Shown here piece after piece: positions 36,332-44,008 of a stretch of 64,000 nucleotides of DNA. Under the pieces are notes generated by a model. The model was not told the DNA's origin and ran no database searches. It was given only the letters and a program-made list of their open reading frames with translations. Where the stretch lies: positions 186,001 to 250,000 of the forward strand of contig NZ_JACRSP010000002.1 of the NCBI RefSeq assembly GCF_014384765.1, given 5' to 3'. Source of the stretch: Feifania hominis (GTDB lineage Bacteria; Bacillota; Clostridia; Oscillospirales; Feifaniaceae). The stretch's first letter is position 1, and each line of letters opens with the position of its first letter. The position numbers were made by a program, and so were the translations under genes.

Positions 36332-36358
36332 GTAAAAGACTCCTTTATCTAATCTCAT

Positions 36359-36845
36359 CCAAAGGGATAATTTATTTATCCCTTTGGATACCGTTGACTT
36401 CGGGGGAATCCAAAGGGGGGGATCGCCCCACTCGGCGGGTCGCGGCCAGCGGCCGCTCTACACCGCCTCGTCGTTGCAGCATGCTTCACTACCTTATCGG
36501 CTGTTCACCGATTTTCCGCTTCGCAACTGCTCCTCTTCCCCACGAAAACTAGCGATTTTCGCGGGGAGCCGACCTGCGGGCGTCGCAGTCCCCTCTTTGC
36601 CTTTTCTTTGGGGTAATTTATTTACCCCTTTTGATACCGCTGACCCTTGGGGGAATCCAAAGGGGGATCGCCCCACTCGGCGGGTCGCGGCCAGCGGCCG
36701 CTCTACACCGCCTCGTCGTCGCAGCATGCTTCGCTACCTTATCGGCTGTTCACCGATTTTCCGCTTCGCAACTGCTCCTCTTCCCCACGAAAACTAGCGA
36801 TTTTCGCGGGGAGCCGACCTGCGGGCGTCGCAGTCCCCTCTCCGC
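36359..36845. repeat. Tandem duplication of a ~245-bp structured element
   Basis: Two near-identical units fill the 519-bp gap between mal and glmE (period about 245 bp, from GATCGCCCCA at 36421 to the same word at 36666). Each starts with an inverted repeat; in unit 1 it is CCAAAGGGATAA with TTATCCCTTTGG, and in unit 2 it is decayed. Each contains GCGGCCAGCGGCCGC, an ATCGG/CCGAT hairpin and a CGAAAA/TTTTCG hairpin within CCCC/GGGG. Short frames inside the units are by-products of the duplication. No gene is visible here. Confidence 0.9.
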
Positions 36846-36850
36846 CCTTT

Positions 36851-38302
36851 CTACCTCGGGCGGCCGACGAGCCGGCCCTTGCTGATGGCATAGATGTCGT
36901 CGATGACCATCTGGAAACTCACCTGGCGCCCCTCAAACTTCGCGCGCTGTTCCATCTTCTGTCGGTGGAAGTCGAGAATATCCTTGCTGAACGGCACGCC
37001 GCCCGCGTCGAGGATGCGGATGGCACCCTCGTGGTCGCGCGCCGGGAGCATCTTGTTCTTGTTGAAGCGGCTCGGGGCAAACGGGATGTCGATGACGCCT
37101 GCCTCCACCGCGCGCACGGCGCCGACGGCGATGTCGCCCGCACCGAGTTCAAAGCACCGGTCAAGAATGCACTTGGTCTCGGCTTTGATCAGATCGATCT
37201 CCGCCTGTACGTTCGGGGTGATGGCGAGACTCTGATCAGCGAGCATGGAGATGACCTGCTTCGTGGCGCGCAGCCCCTCGGCGTTCGCCTCCTTGGTGGG
37301 CACACCGATGGCCTCGTGGGGCGTTTTGACAATGACTTTCGTCGCCTTTGAGAGCGCCGCGACCGCCGAACCCCAGCTGATGACGGCAAAGGCCTGCGCC
37401 TCGTCCTGCGGGAAGCCGCCCATCCACTGGTGCAAAACGGTTGTGATCGCCACATCGTCGTAGCCGTAGGCGTGAATGTACTGCTCGGCGAGCTCGTCAA
37501 GACTGCGGATGGCCGCGACGTCCTGCACGAGATTGCCGCACTGGCCATAGCCGACGGTGATGTTTTTGACCCCCTGCTCGGCTGCGAGCAGCATCTCGAT
37601 GATCGCCACAGCGTGGGAGACACAGGGCGGCACAAGCGTGCCGGTGAGCGGCCCGTAGGGCTCGCGGTTGATGGAGATGCCGGCCTCCTCATAGAGACCC
37701 ACAAGGCGGTCGGCGTACTGCCAGTCGGTGATGGTCTTCTCAAGAGACACACTCTTCGCGTAGGGGATGTTGTAGCTGATGCCGCCGCCCTCGTAGGAGG
37801 TGAAGCCTCCCGCGAGCGCAATCTCCGTGAGAAGCCGCGCGTCCGGCGTGCCATGGCGCACCTGAAGAGGATTTCGAATGTTCTCAATCAGCCGGCGGCA
37901 GGCGGCGACGCCGTGGTTGACGGCGGGAAAGCCGTTGAGCATGCTCTTGTCCTGGGCCACGCTCTCGCGGATGCCGCGCTCGGCCTCCTCATAGCGGTTC
38001 TGGCGGGTGTAGCTGTCGATGGTGGTGGGCAGCAGATCGGCGCCGCCCTGATCCTCGAGGAACTTGAGCAGCTCGATGTGCTTGTCGACAAGCGCCACGC
38101 CGGCGCGCGGCTGAATGAGGGTCTTGCCCTCCTGCTTGGCCCGGATCAGCTTTTTGGAGAAGACTTTCTCCTCCGGAATGGATTCGTGGTAGCGCACGGC
38201 CTCCTCAAAGTCAACGTCTTTGCCGGTGGGCCAGGTGTCGATGATCTCGGCGCGGATGGCGCGATACTCGTCGACAGTCAGCTTTTTATTGCGCAGTTCC
38301 AT
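36851..38302 (-). CDS. glmE: Glutamate mutase epsilon subunit (methylaspartate mutase E chain)
   Basis: This 483-residue catalytic chain of coenzyme-B12-dependent glutamate mutase interconverts L-glutamate and (2S,3S)-3-methylaspartate. It shows the TIM-barrel signature stretches RHGTPDARLLTEIALAGG, YEGGGISYNIPYAKSVSLE, INREPYGPLTGTLVPPCVSHA and YGQCGNLVQDVAAIRSLDE. The length equals that of the known GlmE of about 483 residues. Its 5' end overlaps glmL by 17 bp. It needs GlmS to hold the cobalamin. Confidence 0.96.
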   Translation of the reverse strand: MELRNKKLTVDEYRAIRAEIIDTWPTGKDVDFEEAVRYHESIPEEKVFSKKLIRAKQEGKTLIQPRAGVALVDKHIELLKFLEDQGGADLLPTTIDSYTRQNRYEEAERGIRESVAQDKSMLNGFPAVNHGVAACRRLIENIRNPLQVRHGTPDARLLTEIALAGGFTSYEGGGISYNIPYAKSVSLEKTITDWQYADRLVGLYEEAGISINREPYGPLTGTLVPPCVSHAVAIIEMLLAAEQGVKNITVGYGQCGNLVQDVAAIRSLDELAEQYIHAYGYDDVAITTVLHQWMGGFPQDEAQAFAVISWGSAVAALSKATKVIVKTPHEAIGVPTKEANAEGLRATKQVISMLADQSLAITPNVQAEIDLIKAETKCILDRCFELGAGDIAVGAVRAVEAGVIDIPFAPSRFNKNKMLPARDHEGAIRILDAGGVPFSKDILDFHRQKMEQRAKFEGRQVSFQMVIDDIYAISKGRLVGRPR

Positions 38303-39683
38303 CGCGTGTTAGCTCCTCTCTCATCAGTTGTAATGCCGCTTCGGGGTAGTGCACAGAGAGCAGCCCCATCGCAGCCAAAATATAGTTTTTATCAATCAGT
38401 ACCCGGGCCGATCTGGGCCGCAGGCGGCCCTCCCAATCCCCATCGGTAAGCCCGCGGAGCACAAGTTCTTCGGCCGCCGGGTTGTGGATGATCGGTCCGC
38501 CCGTGGCAACCAGTGTCGTGACCTCGGTGAGATCCTTACCGGTCTGTAAAAAGACCTTACCGGCGGGAGTGTAGACCTCCTCGATCGTGCCGCAGTGGCG
38601 GCGCACGGCGGTCTCAACCGCAAGGGTCGCAAGCGCGCCGTCAAACGCGCGAAAGTCCCCGTCGTCGCCGGGCACCTCGCCGTAGTACTCGTGGATGCGC
38701 GCAAGGCAGCGCGAAATCTGCTCTTCGCCGAGGCCTGAGAGCGCCATGACGCGCTCCATCCCCGCCGCCTCAAGAATCCCCTCAGCGCTGTAGCGCATGC
38801 CGATGTCGCCCTCGACGGTACGCTTGGCAAAGGGCTCCGGCAGACCGTGCACCACGGCGTTCGGGTAGGTCGGATAGCCGTGGGCGATGGAGTAGACGTC
38901 CGTGGTCGCCCCGCCGACATCGACCGCCATCAGCTCGCCGAGTCCTCCTGCGCCGTCGATGCCTTGCGAGAGCAGGGTCACAGCCTGCATCACCGCGGCC
39001 GGCGTCGGCATGGTGACCCCCTCGATGCGAGAGTTCGCCCGGTCGAGCCCTTTTGCCTCGACGATGCGGCTCAAAAACACCTCGCGGATGACTGACTGGG
39101 CAGGTTCGATATTGAGCTTGTTGAAGCTCGGCATGACGTTCTCACAGCGGTAGGTGCGCACCCCCGCGCGGGTGAGGATGTCTTCGCACTGGGCCGAGGC
39201 CGCGCGGTTGCAGGCGACGATCACGGGAAAGCTGACGCCCGCACTGGCGAGCATCCCGGCGTTGTGCAGCGCGCAGGCCTTGTTCCCCCCGTCCGTTCCG
39301 CCGCAGAGCAGCAGGATGTCGGGCTTCATGCCGATTATCTCGCGCACGTCGTACTCGGTCAGCTCAAACGAGTAGACCGCTGCGACCTTGGCGCCCGCGC
39401 CGAGAGACGCGCACTTGGCCGCCTCGCTTGTGAGCGATTCCACAAGGCCGCTTGTCACCATCTTAAGACCGCCCGCCGCGCTGGAACAGGCGTAGGAGTG
39501 GGCAAAGTCCAGAGGGCCCGTTTTGGCGAGCAGTTCTTCGACGGCCCGGTCAAGACCCGTGGTGATGTCGGTCTCCACCGTGGTGTAGCTCGCGGCCGTT
39601 GCGAGAATCGCCGGCGCGTCCACATCGACGGCGGTCACCTTGGTAAAGGTGCTTCCAAAATCAATGAGCAGGATTGGCTTCAT
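38286..39683 (-). CDS. glmL: Glutamate mutase reactivase GlmL (MutL)
   Basis: This 465-residue ASKHA-fold ATPase has the N-terminal phosphate-1 loop LLIDFGSTFTKVTAV, then PDILLLCGGTDGGNK, and the second phosphate loop LMAVDVGGATTDVYS. GlmL/MutL proteins lie between the S and E genes in clostridial operons and act as ATP-dependent reactivating chaperones that exchange damaged cobalamin. The gene order S-L-E here is the classical one, with a 13-bp gap to glmS and an overlap with glmE. Confidence 0.95.
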   Translation of the reverse strand: MKPILLIDFGSTFTKVTAVDVDAPAILATAASYTTVETDITTGLDRAVEELLAKTGPLDFAHSYACSSAAGGLKMVTSGLVESLTSEAAKCASLGAGAKVAAVYSFELTEYDVREIIGMKPDILLLCGGTDGGNKACALHNAGMLASAGVSFPVIVACNRAASAQCEDILTRAGVRTYRCENVMPSFNKLNIEPAQSVIREVFLSRIVEAKGLDRANSRIEGVTMPTPAAVMQAVTLLSQGIDGAGGLGELMAVDVGGATTDVYSIAHGYPTYPNAVVHGLPEPFAKRTVEGDIGMRYSAEGILEAAGMERVMALSGLGEEQISRCLARIHEYYGEVPGDDGDFRAFDGALATLAVETAVRRHCGTIEEVYTPAGKVFLQTGKDLTEVTTLVATGGPIIHNPAAEELVLRGLTDGDWEGRLRPRSARVLIDKNYILAAMGLLSVHYPEAALQLMREELTRDGTAQ

Positions 39684-39696
39684 GGCTGCTCCCCCG

Positions 39697-40101
39697 TCAC
39701 TCGCCGAGATCCCGTCTCATGTCCTCGACCACGACCGAGGGCTCGGTTCCCGGCCCGTATACCCGGTTGAAGCCCATCTTGTAGAAGCGCTCGCGCACCT
39801 CTTCAAAGGGCTGTTTGCCAACGACGATGTTGCCGCCGACATAGAGCAGAATGTCGCCGATACCGGCCTCGATGCACCGCTCGCGAAAGCCCTGGCAGTC
39901 GAGCTCACCGTGGCCGTAGAGGGAGGAGACCACAATCAGGTCGGCCGCCGACTCGATGGCGGCGTCTATGTACTCCTGCTGCGAGACCATGACGCCGAGG
40001 TTGACGACGTTGTAGCCCGCGTCTTCAAACACATGCTCCAGAATCCGGTTGCCGACCGCGTGGACGTCGGCCCCGATCACTCCCATAACCAATGTCTTCA
40101 T
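39697..40101 (-). CDS. glmS: Glutamate mutase sigma subunit (B12-binding)
   Basis: This 134-residue cobalamin-binding protein has the base-off/His-on signature DxHxxG in GADVHAVGNRI (Asp12, His14, Gly17), followed by VVSSLYGHGELDCQGF and LLYVGGNIVVGK, which shape the nucleotide-loop pocket. It is the small subunit of glutamate mutase. It starts 18 bp after the GntR gene ends and begins the catabolic part of the operon. Confidence 0.96.
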   Translation of the reverse strand: MKTLVMGVIGADVHAVGNRILEHVFEDAGYNVVNLGVMVSQQEYIDAAIESAADLIVVSSLYGHGELDCQGFRERCIEAGIGDILLYVGGNIVVGKQPFEEVRERFYKMGFNRVYGPGTEPSVVVEDMRRDLGE

Positions 40102-40118
40102 ATCGCACTGTCCTTTCG

Positions 40119-41081
40119 TTACTGTGTGGCGTAGTCTTTTTTCTTCTGTTCGGCGATCTTTTTGATCTGGCCCTCGATGTAGATCATCGAGCCGCGCTCG
40201 ATCTGGTAGTCAAAGCTGATGAGCTTGCCGCCGCGGCGTTCAAACTCGCGCAGCCAGTCGAGCTGCTCATCGGTGGAAAACTGAAGATAGTTCGGCGCGA
40301 CGATCAGGCCGCCCTTGTCTTTCAGGAACTCCTCGAGCTGCTTTCCGTCCTCGGCGAGCAGCGTCTGCATCGGCGTTGTCGATTTGCGCTCATAGAGATT
40401 GTACATGATGATGCGCGCAAAGCGCGGGCTCTTGCACCAGATGCCGACTTTGACCTCGGGCGGAATGCGCGTAATCTCCAGAATGGTGTGCAGTCGCGGC
40501 GAGAGCACCATCTGCATGAGATTTGCCGTCGACTCGGGCGAGAGCTGTGAGAGCCCACGGTAGTGGGTCGACGTGGTCAGTGACAGATCGTAGTACTGCA
40601 GCTTTGCCGGGTCGCGCATGACGTCCTCCAGCGCAAATTCCGTCACCTCGATGTTCGGGATGCGCGCGAGCTGATTGGTGATGACTGAGAGGCTCTCGGG
40701 GTTGCAGTCCACCACGGCGACGGTGACATTCTGATTGTCCTGCTCCTGCTCACGCAGTTTGATGGTGACAAACATTTCGATCTCACGCGCGGTAAAGCCG
40801 AGCTTACTGAGGCTTGCAATCATGCCGTCGATGACAATCATCGCCTTCTCCTTGCGGTTCTGACCGGCGCGGCGGCGTTCAAGAACAAAAGTGCCCCGCC
40901 CCTGGGTCGTCTCGATCAGCCGGCGGGAGCGCAGATCCTCATAGGCCTTTTTTACCGTACCGCGCGCAACGCCGCTGCTCTCGGCAAGCTCCCGGTCCGG
41001 CGGCAGCTTGTCGCCCGGACGCAAAACGCCGTTTTCAATGAGATTTTCGATCTGCGCCGAGATCTGCCGGTAGACGGGCAA
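40119..41081 (-). CDS. GntR-family regulator of the methylaspartate operon
   Basis: The earliest ordinary start is TTG 41081 (320 residues). The N-terminal GntR winged helix reads LPVYRQISAQIENLIENGVLRPGDKLPPDRELAESSGVARGTVKKAYEDL. A C-terminal alpha/beta domain of about 220 residues resembles a ligand-binding or PBP-like fold (VTVAVVDCNPESLSVITNQL). The family normally has about 10 more N-terminal residues. Those are encoded in frame (QLSIDKNSK) back to an ATA at 41111, 8 bases behind GGGAGG, so an unusual start is possible. As first gene of the operon it likely autoregulates and senses glutamate or a pathway acid. Confidence 0.9.
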   Translation of the reverse strand: MPVYRQISAQIENLIENGVLRPGDKLPPDRELAESSGVARGTVKKAYEDLRSRRLIETTQGRGTFVLERRRAGQNRKEKAMIVIDGMIASLSKLGFTAREIEMFVTIKLREQEQDNQNVTVAVVDCNPESLSVITNQLARIPNIEVTEFALEDVMRDPAKLQYYDLSLTTSTHYRGLSQLSPESTANLMQMVLSPRLHTILEITRIPPEVKVGIWCKSPRFARIIMYNLYERKSTTPMQTLLAEDGKQLEEFLKDKGGLIVAPNYLQFSTDEQLDWLREFERRGGKLISFDYQIERGSMIYIEGQIKKIAEQKKKDYATQ

Positions 41082-41128
41082 TTTGCTGTTCTTATCAATT
41101 GACAGTTGTATGTTGATTCCCTCCCATC

Positions 41129-41145
41129 AATGGTATATTCCAATT
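41129..41145. promoter_or_regulatory. Putative GntR operator, proximal copy
   Basis: AATGGTATATTCCAATT is one of two copies of an imperfect palindrome ATTGG-N6-CCAAT in the region upstream of the GntR gene. It lies about 18 bp before the possible ATA start. Confidence 0.45.
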
Positions 41146-41216
41146 TATCATCAATTTGCCATCATTATACTATTTATCATTCCTATGTTCAAGGCATTCT
41201 TAAAAATTTAATTTAT

Positions 41217-41233
41217 ATTGGTATATTCCAATT
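41217..41233. promoter_or_regulatory. Putative GntR operator, distal copy
   Basis: ATTGGTATATTCCAATT is the better palindromic copy, 88 bp from the first. Repeats of GGTATATTCCAATT only in this leader suggest a specific regulator site. The rest of the 332-bp AT-rich gap 41082-41413 holds promoter-like sequence. Confidence 0.5.
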
Positions 41234-41362
41234 AATTAATTTTGTTTCCCCTTACCCCGCAAACGCAATCAAACACGTCAACTTTGCAAAATATATCTAT
41301 TTTAAAACAATATATTTGCGTTTTTGTTGTTTAGTATAATACGTTTCATTGGTGTAAAAAGA

Positions 41363-41392
41363 TTGAAATCTGCAGATATATCGTTTTATAAT
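41363..41392 (+). promoter_or_regulatory. Promoter of the 50-aa ORF
   Basis: TTGAAA (41363-41368) and TATAAT (41387-41392) have an 18-bp spacer, about 20 bp before the GGAGGG ribosome binding site. A second TATAAT lies at 41335-41340. Confidence 0.6.
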
Positions 41393-41413
41393 AGTTTTTG
41401 GGAGGGAAATTCT

Positions 41414-41566
41414 ATGGACTATGAGGCCGCTTACCGCCTTCTATTCAACACACTGACTGATATCGACCGACTCATTCGCCGGGCGCAGCTACAGGCAGAG
41501 CAGATGTATCTCGAGCAATCTGACATTGTCGACATCACTTCAAAATCAGATGATGATCCACCATAA
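41414..41566 (+). CDS. Small hypothetical protein, 50 aa
   Basis: ATG 41414 follows a strong GGGAGGGAAATTCT ribosome binding site and a good promoter, and a hairpin follows the stop. The peptide is acidic and helical (MDYEAAYRLLFNTLTDIDRL, then a Gln/Glu-rich helix and DDDPP). It has no signal peptide or cysteine. I recognise no family. The expression signals make it a likely real gene. Confidence 0.6.
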   Translation: MDYEAAYRLLFNTLTDIDRLIRRAQLQAEQMYLEQSDIVDITSKSDDDPP

Positions 41567-41568
41567 GA

Positions 41569-41594
41569 CGAGGCCCGCGTCGCGGCCTCCTTTT
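41569..41594 (+). terminator. Terminator-like hairpin after the 50-aa ORF
   Basis: GAGGC..CGC pairs with GCG..CCTC, followed by CTTTTATC on the plus strand. Confidence 0.5.
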
Positions 41595-41720
41595 ATCTCT
41601 CTCAGAGACAAGACTCAAAAATGAGAAGTCCAAACTTTATATAAGCTGCAAAATTTACCCCATAAAGAGCTTCGCATCTCAAGTCGACGTTCTATTGTGC
41701 AACAGAACACAAGGCAGAAA

Positions 41721-41762
41721 AGCAGAGAGCCGATCACTTTTATAAGCGATCGGCTCTCTGCT
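41721..41762. terminator. Bidirectional terminator downstream of the lipoprotein gene
   Basis: A 15-bp stem (AGCAGAGAGCCGATC with its complement) has a 12-nt loop and T-rich sequence on both sides (CTTTTTC on plus, TTTTCTG on minus). Confidence 0.8.
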
Positions 41763-41838
41763 CTTTTTCAACTGTCAGGTCAATTTTCTTTCAGTGCTTT
41801 TCCTATCGGTGTCCAATTCAATAATCTGTCCGCTTTAA

Positions 41839-43245
41839 CTACCAGGCAAAGCCTGTTTCCAGTACGGTTTCAGGCTGACCCGTCAAAGTACAGACGAACA
41901 CCTCCGGGACATCCCAGTGCATGGTCTCATAGCACAGCTCCATTTTGCCGTCACCGTCGAGATCATACAGGCCGAGGATCTCTGTGCCGAAATAGAGCGC
42001 AATGTAGTCCTGCTCACCCTCGGTCAGCTCCTCACGGTAAATCTCATGATATTCGCCGTCACGCTCCATCCAGAGATAGCTGTAGACGGCGTGATCCCTG
42101 TTGACGAAAGAGGCCGCCGTGGTCTCCGTATGTTGTTCGCTGACTTCATCGGGCTCGAGTTCCCAGTCGGTCCGGTAGGAGTTTGCCGCGACAAAGGTCT
42201 CCTGTGTGCCGTCACCGTCGACGTCGCAGCGCAAAACCTGCGTGACATTTGCTCTGGACTGTGTCGCTCCCAGCTCGTCGAGCCGCCGGCGCACCTCATT
42301 TTCATAGGGTCCATACTCCTGCTGCGACAGCACGGTTACCTCTCGCGGAAGCGCGTTGTGATCCCCGCTCGTCCAGAGCACGCCCTGCTCCGGCTTGTCT
42401 TCGCTCCAGAAGCGAAGCGTCCAGACGTTCTGCCAGTACATCGCATCGTCGAGCTGCACGGGAGCCTCTACACCTGTTGCAAGCTTCTGCGTCATTGAGT
42501 ATAGATCATAGCGGGTCGTGAGCAGCTCACCGGGGTTCACGGTCTCTCCCGCTTCATCATAGTAGCTGTAGAATTCTCCACCTTTCGCATAGCCGGCGAA
42601 GCCGTATTTGAGTCCAAAGTGCACCGTTGGCTCGGCTGTACCCTCGTAGCTCTTGAGAATGGAGAGGTACTTCACTCCCTGCTCTGTCAGCCGCAAGGTG
42701 TATGTTTTGGTATACATGAGATTCTCACCCGGTGTATCCGCTGGGTAAAAGTCCACTGTGAGCCTGATCGTATCCTCCGAGAGGGCCTCTTTGTCCCGCA
42801 CACTCACGCTGCGGTCACCCCCGAAACCCGAGAGCAGAGAAAAGGTATACTCCTGCTGATTTTCCTCCAGTGTGTACTCCTCGAGCACCCGTGAGAGCAC
42901 CTGCTCAAAATCTGCGCGCGGCACATGGTACAGGCCATCCTCGGCGCTTTTCCACTTCTCGCCGGCCTCAACTTCCCCGTCGGTCAGCGCGAAGAGAAAG
43001 AGCATCTCGAGCGTCTCAACCGGAATTTTGGCCGGGTCGTCAAAAAGCAGCTCGTGGTTGCGAATCAGTGCAATGTCGAGAGCCGTGATATATTCCGAGA
43101 CAAACTCGTCGTCGACGCGCGCGAGCAGACCGCTCTCCTCAGGTTCGCCGGGTTCATCCGGTCCGGGCTGCTGTACCGGTGTACAGGCCGCAAGACCCAG
43201 AACAACAGCAAGTGTGAGCAGCAGTGCAATCCCCTTTTTTCTCAT
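41839..43245 (-). CDS. Lipoprotein of unknown function with DGDG loops
   Basis: This 468-residue protein has a lipoprotein signal ending LGLAACTP (Cys21) and an acidic Pro/Glu linker. A mixed alpha/beta body holds a C-terminal region with two Ca-binding-like loops, CDVDGDGTQETFVA and YDLDGDGKMELCYE, as in VCBS/FG-GAP-like proteins of Clostridia. It is probably exposed on the outer face of the membrane. AGGAGGGAATCGTCT precedes the ATG. There are no operon partners: its own terminator is downstream, and a divergent TetR promoter is upstream. Confidence 0.8.
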   Translation of the reverse strand: MRKKGIALLLTLAVVLGLAACTPVQQPGPDEPGEPEESGLLARVDDEFVSEYITALDIALIRNHELLFDDPAKIPVETLEMLFLFALTDGEVEAGEKWKSAEDGLYHVPRADFEQVLSRVLEEYTLEENQQEYTFSLLSGFGGDRSVSVRDKEALSEDTIRLTVDFYPADTPGENLMYTKTYTLRLTEQGVKYLSILKSYEGTAEPTVHFGLKYGFAGYAKGGEFYSYYDEAGETVNPGELLTTRYDLYSMTQKLATGVEAPVQLDDAMYWQNVWTLRFWSEDKPEQGVLWTSGDHNALPREVTVLSQQEYGPYENEVRRRLDELGATQSRANVTQVLRCDVDGDGTQETFVAANSYRTDWELEPDEVSEQHTETTAASFVNRDHAVYSYLWMERDGEYHEIYREELTEGEQDYIALYFGTEILGLYDLDGDGKMELCYETMHWDVPEVFVCTLTGQPETVLETGFAW

Positions 43246-43312
43246 AGACGATTCCCTCCTATCTGTCTGCTTCTATCATACCGGAAAACGACACATGCGG
43301 TCAACGCTTTTC

Positions 43313-43341
43313 TTGACGCTGGCGCGCTTCACTGCTATAAT
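43313..43341 (+). promoter_or_regulatory. Promoter of the TetR / LOR-SDH operon
   Basis: TTGACG (43313-43318) and a perfect TATAAT (43336-43341) have a 17-bp spacer, about 35 bp before the TetR ATG. Confidence 0.8.
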
Positions 43342-43378
43342 GAAGCTAACAATCGTTCGCTTTATAAGAGGAGAATCC

Positions 43379-44008
43379 ATGACCACCAAACAGCGCATTT
43401 TGCACATCTCGCTCGATCTGTTCTCCGTACAGGGCTATGACGCCACGTCCGTGCGCGACATTGCGCGCGCCGTGGGCATCAAGGAGAGCTCCCTCTACAA
43501 GCACTACCGCAGCAAACAGGACATCTTCGACTCCATTCTCAGCGAGATGGCCACAAGTTATCGCGCCGCCGAAGCGGCGCTCGGCATCCGTGCGGATGAC
43601 GCCGCGGCTCTCGCCGAGCGCTGCGAGAAAATGGACGAGCAGGAATTTCTCTCGGCCATGCGCGGGCTCTTCTGCTATCTGCTCCACGACGGCGACGCCG
43701 CCAAATTCCGGCGGCTTTTGGCGCTCGAACAGTATAAGAACACCGAAGCCGCCTGGCTCTACCGCAGTCTCTACTTCGACGACCCGCTGCGCTTTCAGGC
43801 CGCGCTGTTCGCCCATCTGCTGCCCGGCTGCGACGCGCAGGCTCTGGCGCTGACCTTTTACGCGCCCATCTTCTTTCTGCTCAGCCGAAGCGACATCGAC
43901 CCCGGCGGGGAACAGCGCGCAATCGCAGCGCTCGACGAGCATCTTCGCGCCTTTCGCAGCGCCCACCTCAGCGCCGACAAGCCATCACCGAGAGGAGAAT
44001 CGACATGA
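43379..44008 (+). CDS. TetR/AcrR family transcriptional regulator
   Basis: ATG 43379 behind AGAGGAGAATCC gives 209 residues. The HTH reads TTKQRILHISLDLFSVQGYDATSVRDIARAVGIKESSLYKHYRSKQDIF. The C-terminal ligand domain is helical, and the C-terminus overlaps the next gene by four bases (ATGA). It is therefore translationally coupled to the LOR/SDH-domain enzyme and probably controls this two-gene operon by autoregulation. Confidence 0.9.
   Translation: MTTKQRILHISLDLFSVQGYDATSVRDIARAVGIKESSLYKHYRSKQDIFDSILSEMATSYRAAEAALGIRADDAAALAERCEKMDEQEFLSAMRGLFCYLLHDGDAAKFRRLLALEQYKNTEAAWLYRSLYFDDPLRFQAALFAHLLPGCDAQALALTFYAPIFFLLSRSDIDPGGEQRAIAALDEHLRAFRSAHLSADKPSPRGEST

Noticed and set aside
36359..36845. 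CRISPR array
   Set aside because: Only two long units with no short spacers, and no cas genes.
36384..37351. Frames of about 137 and 234 codons with repeated peptide sequence
   Set aside because: The repetition is the 245-bp DNA duplication read in frame, and the longer one runs antisense into glmE.
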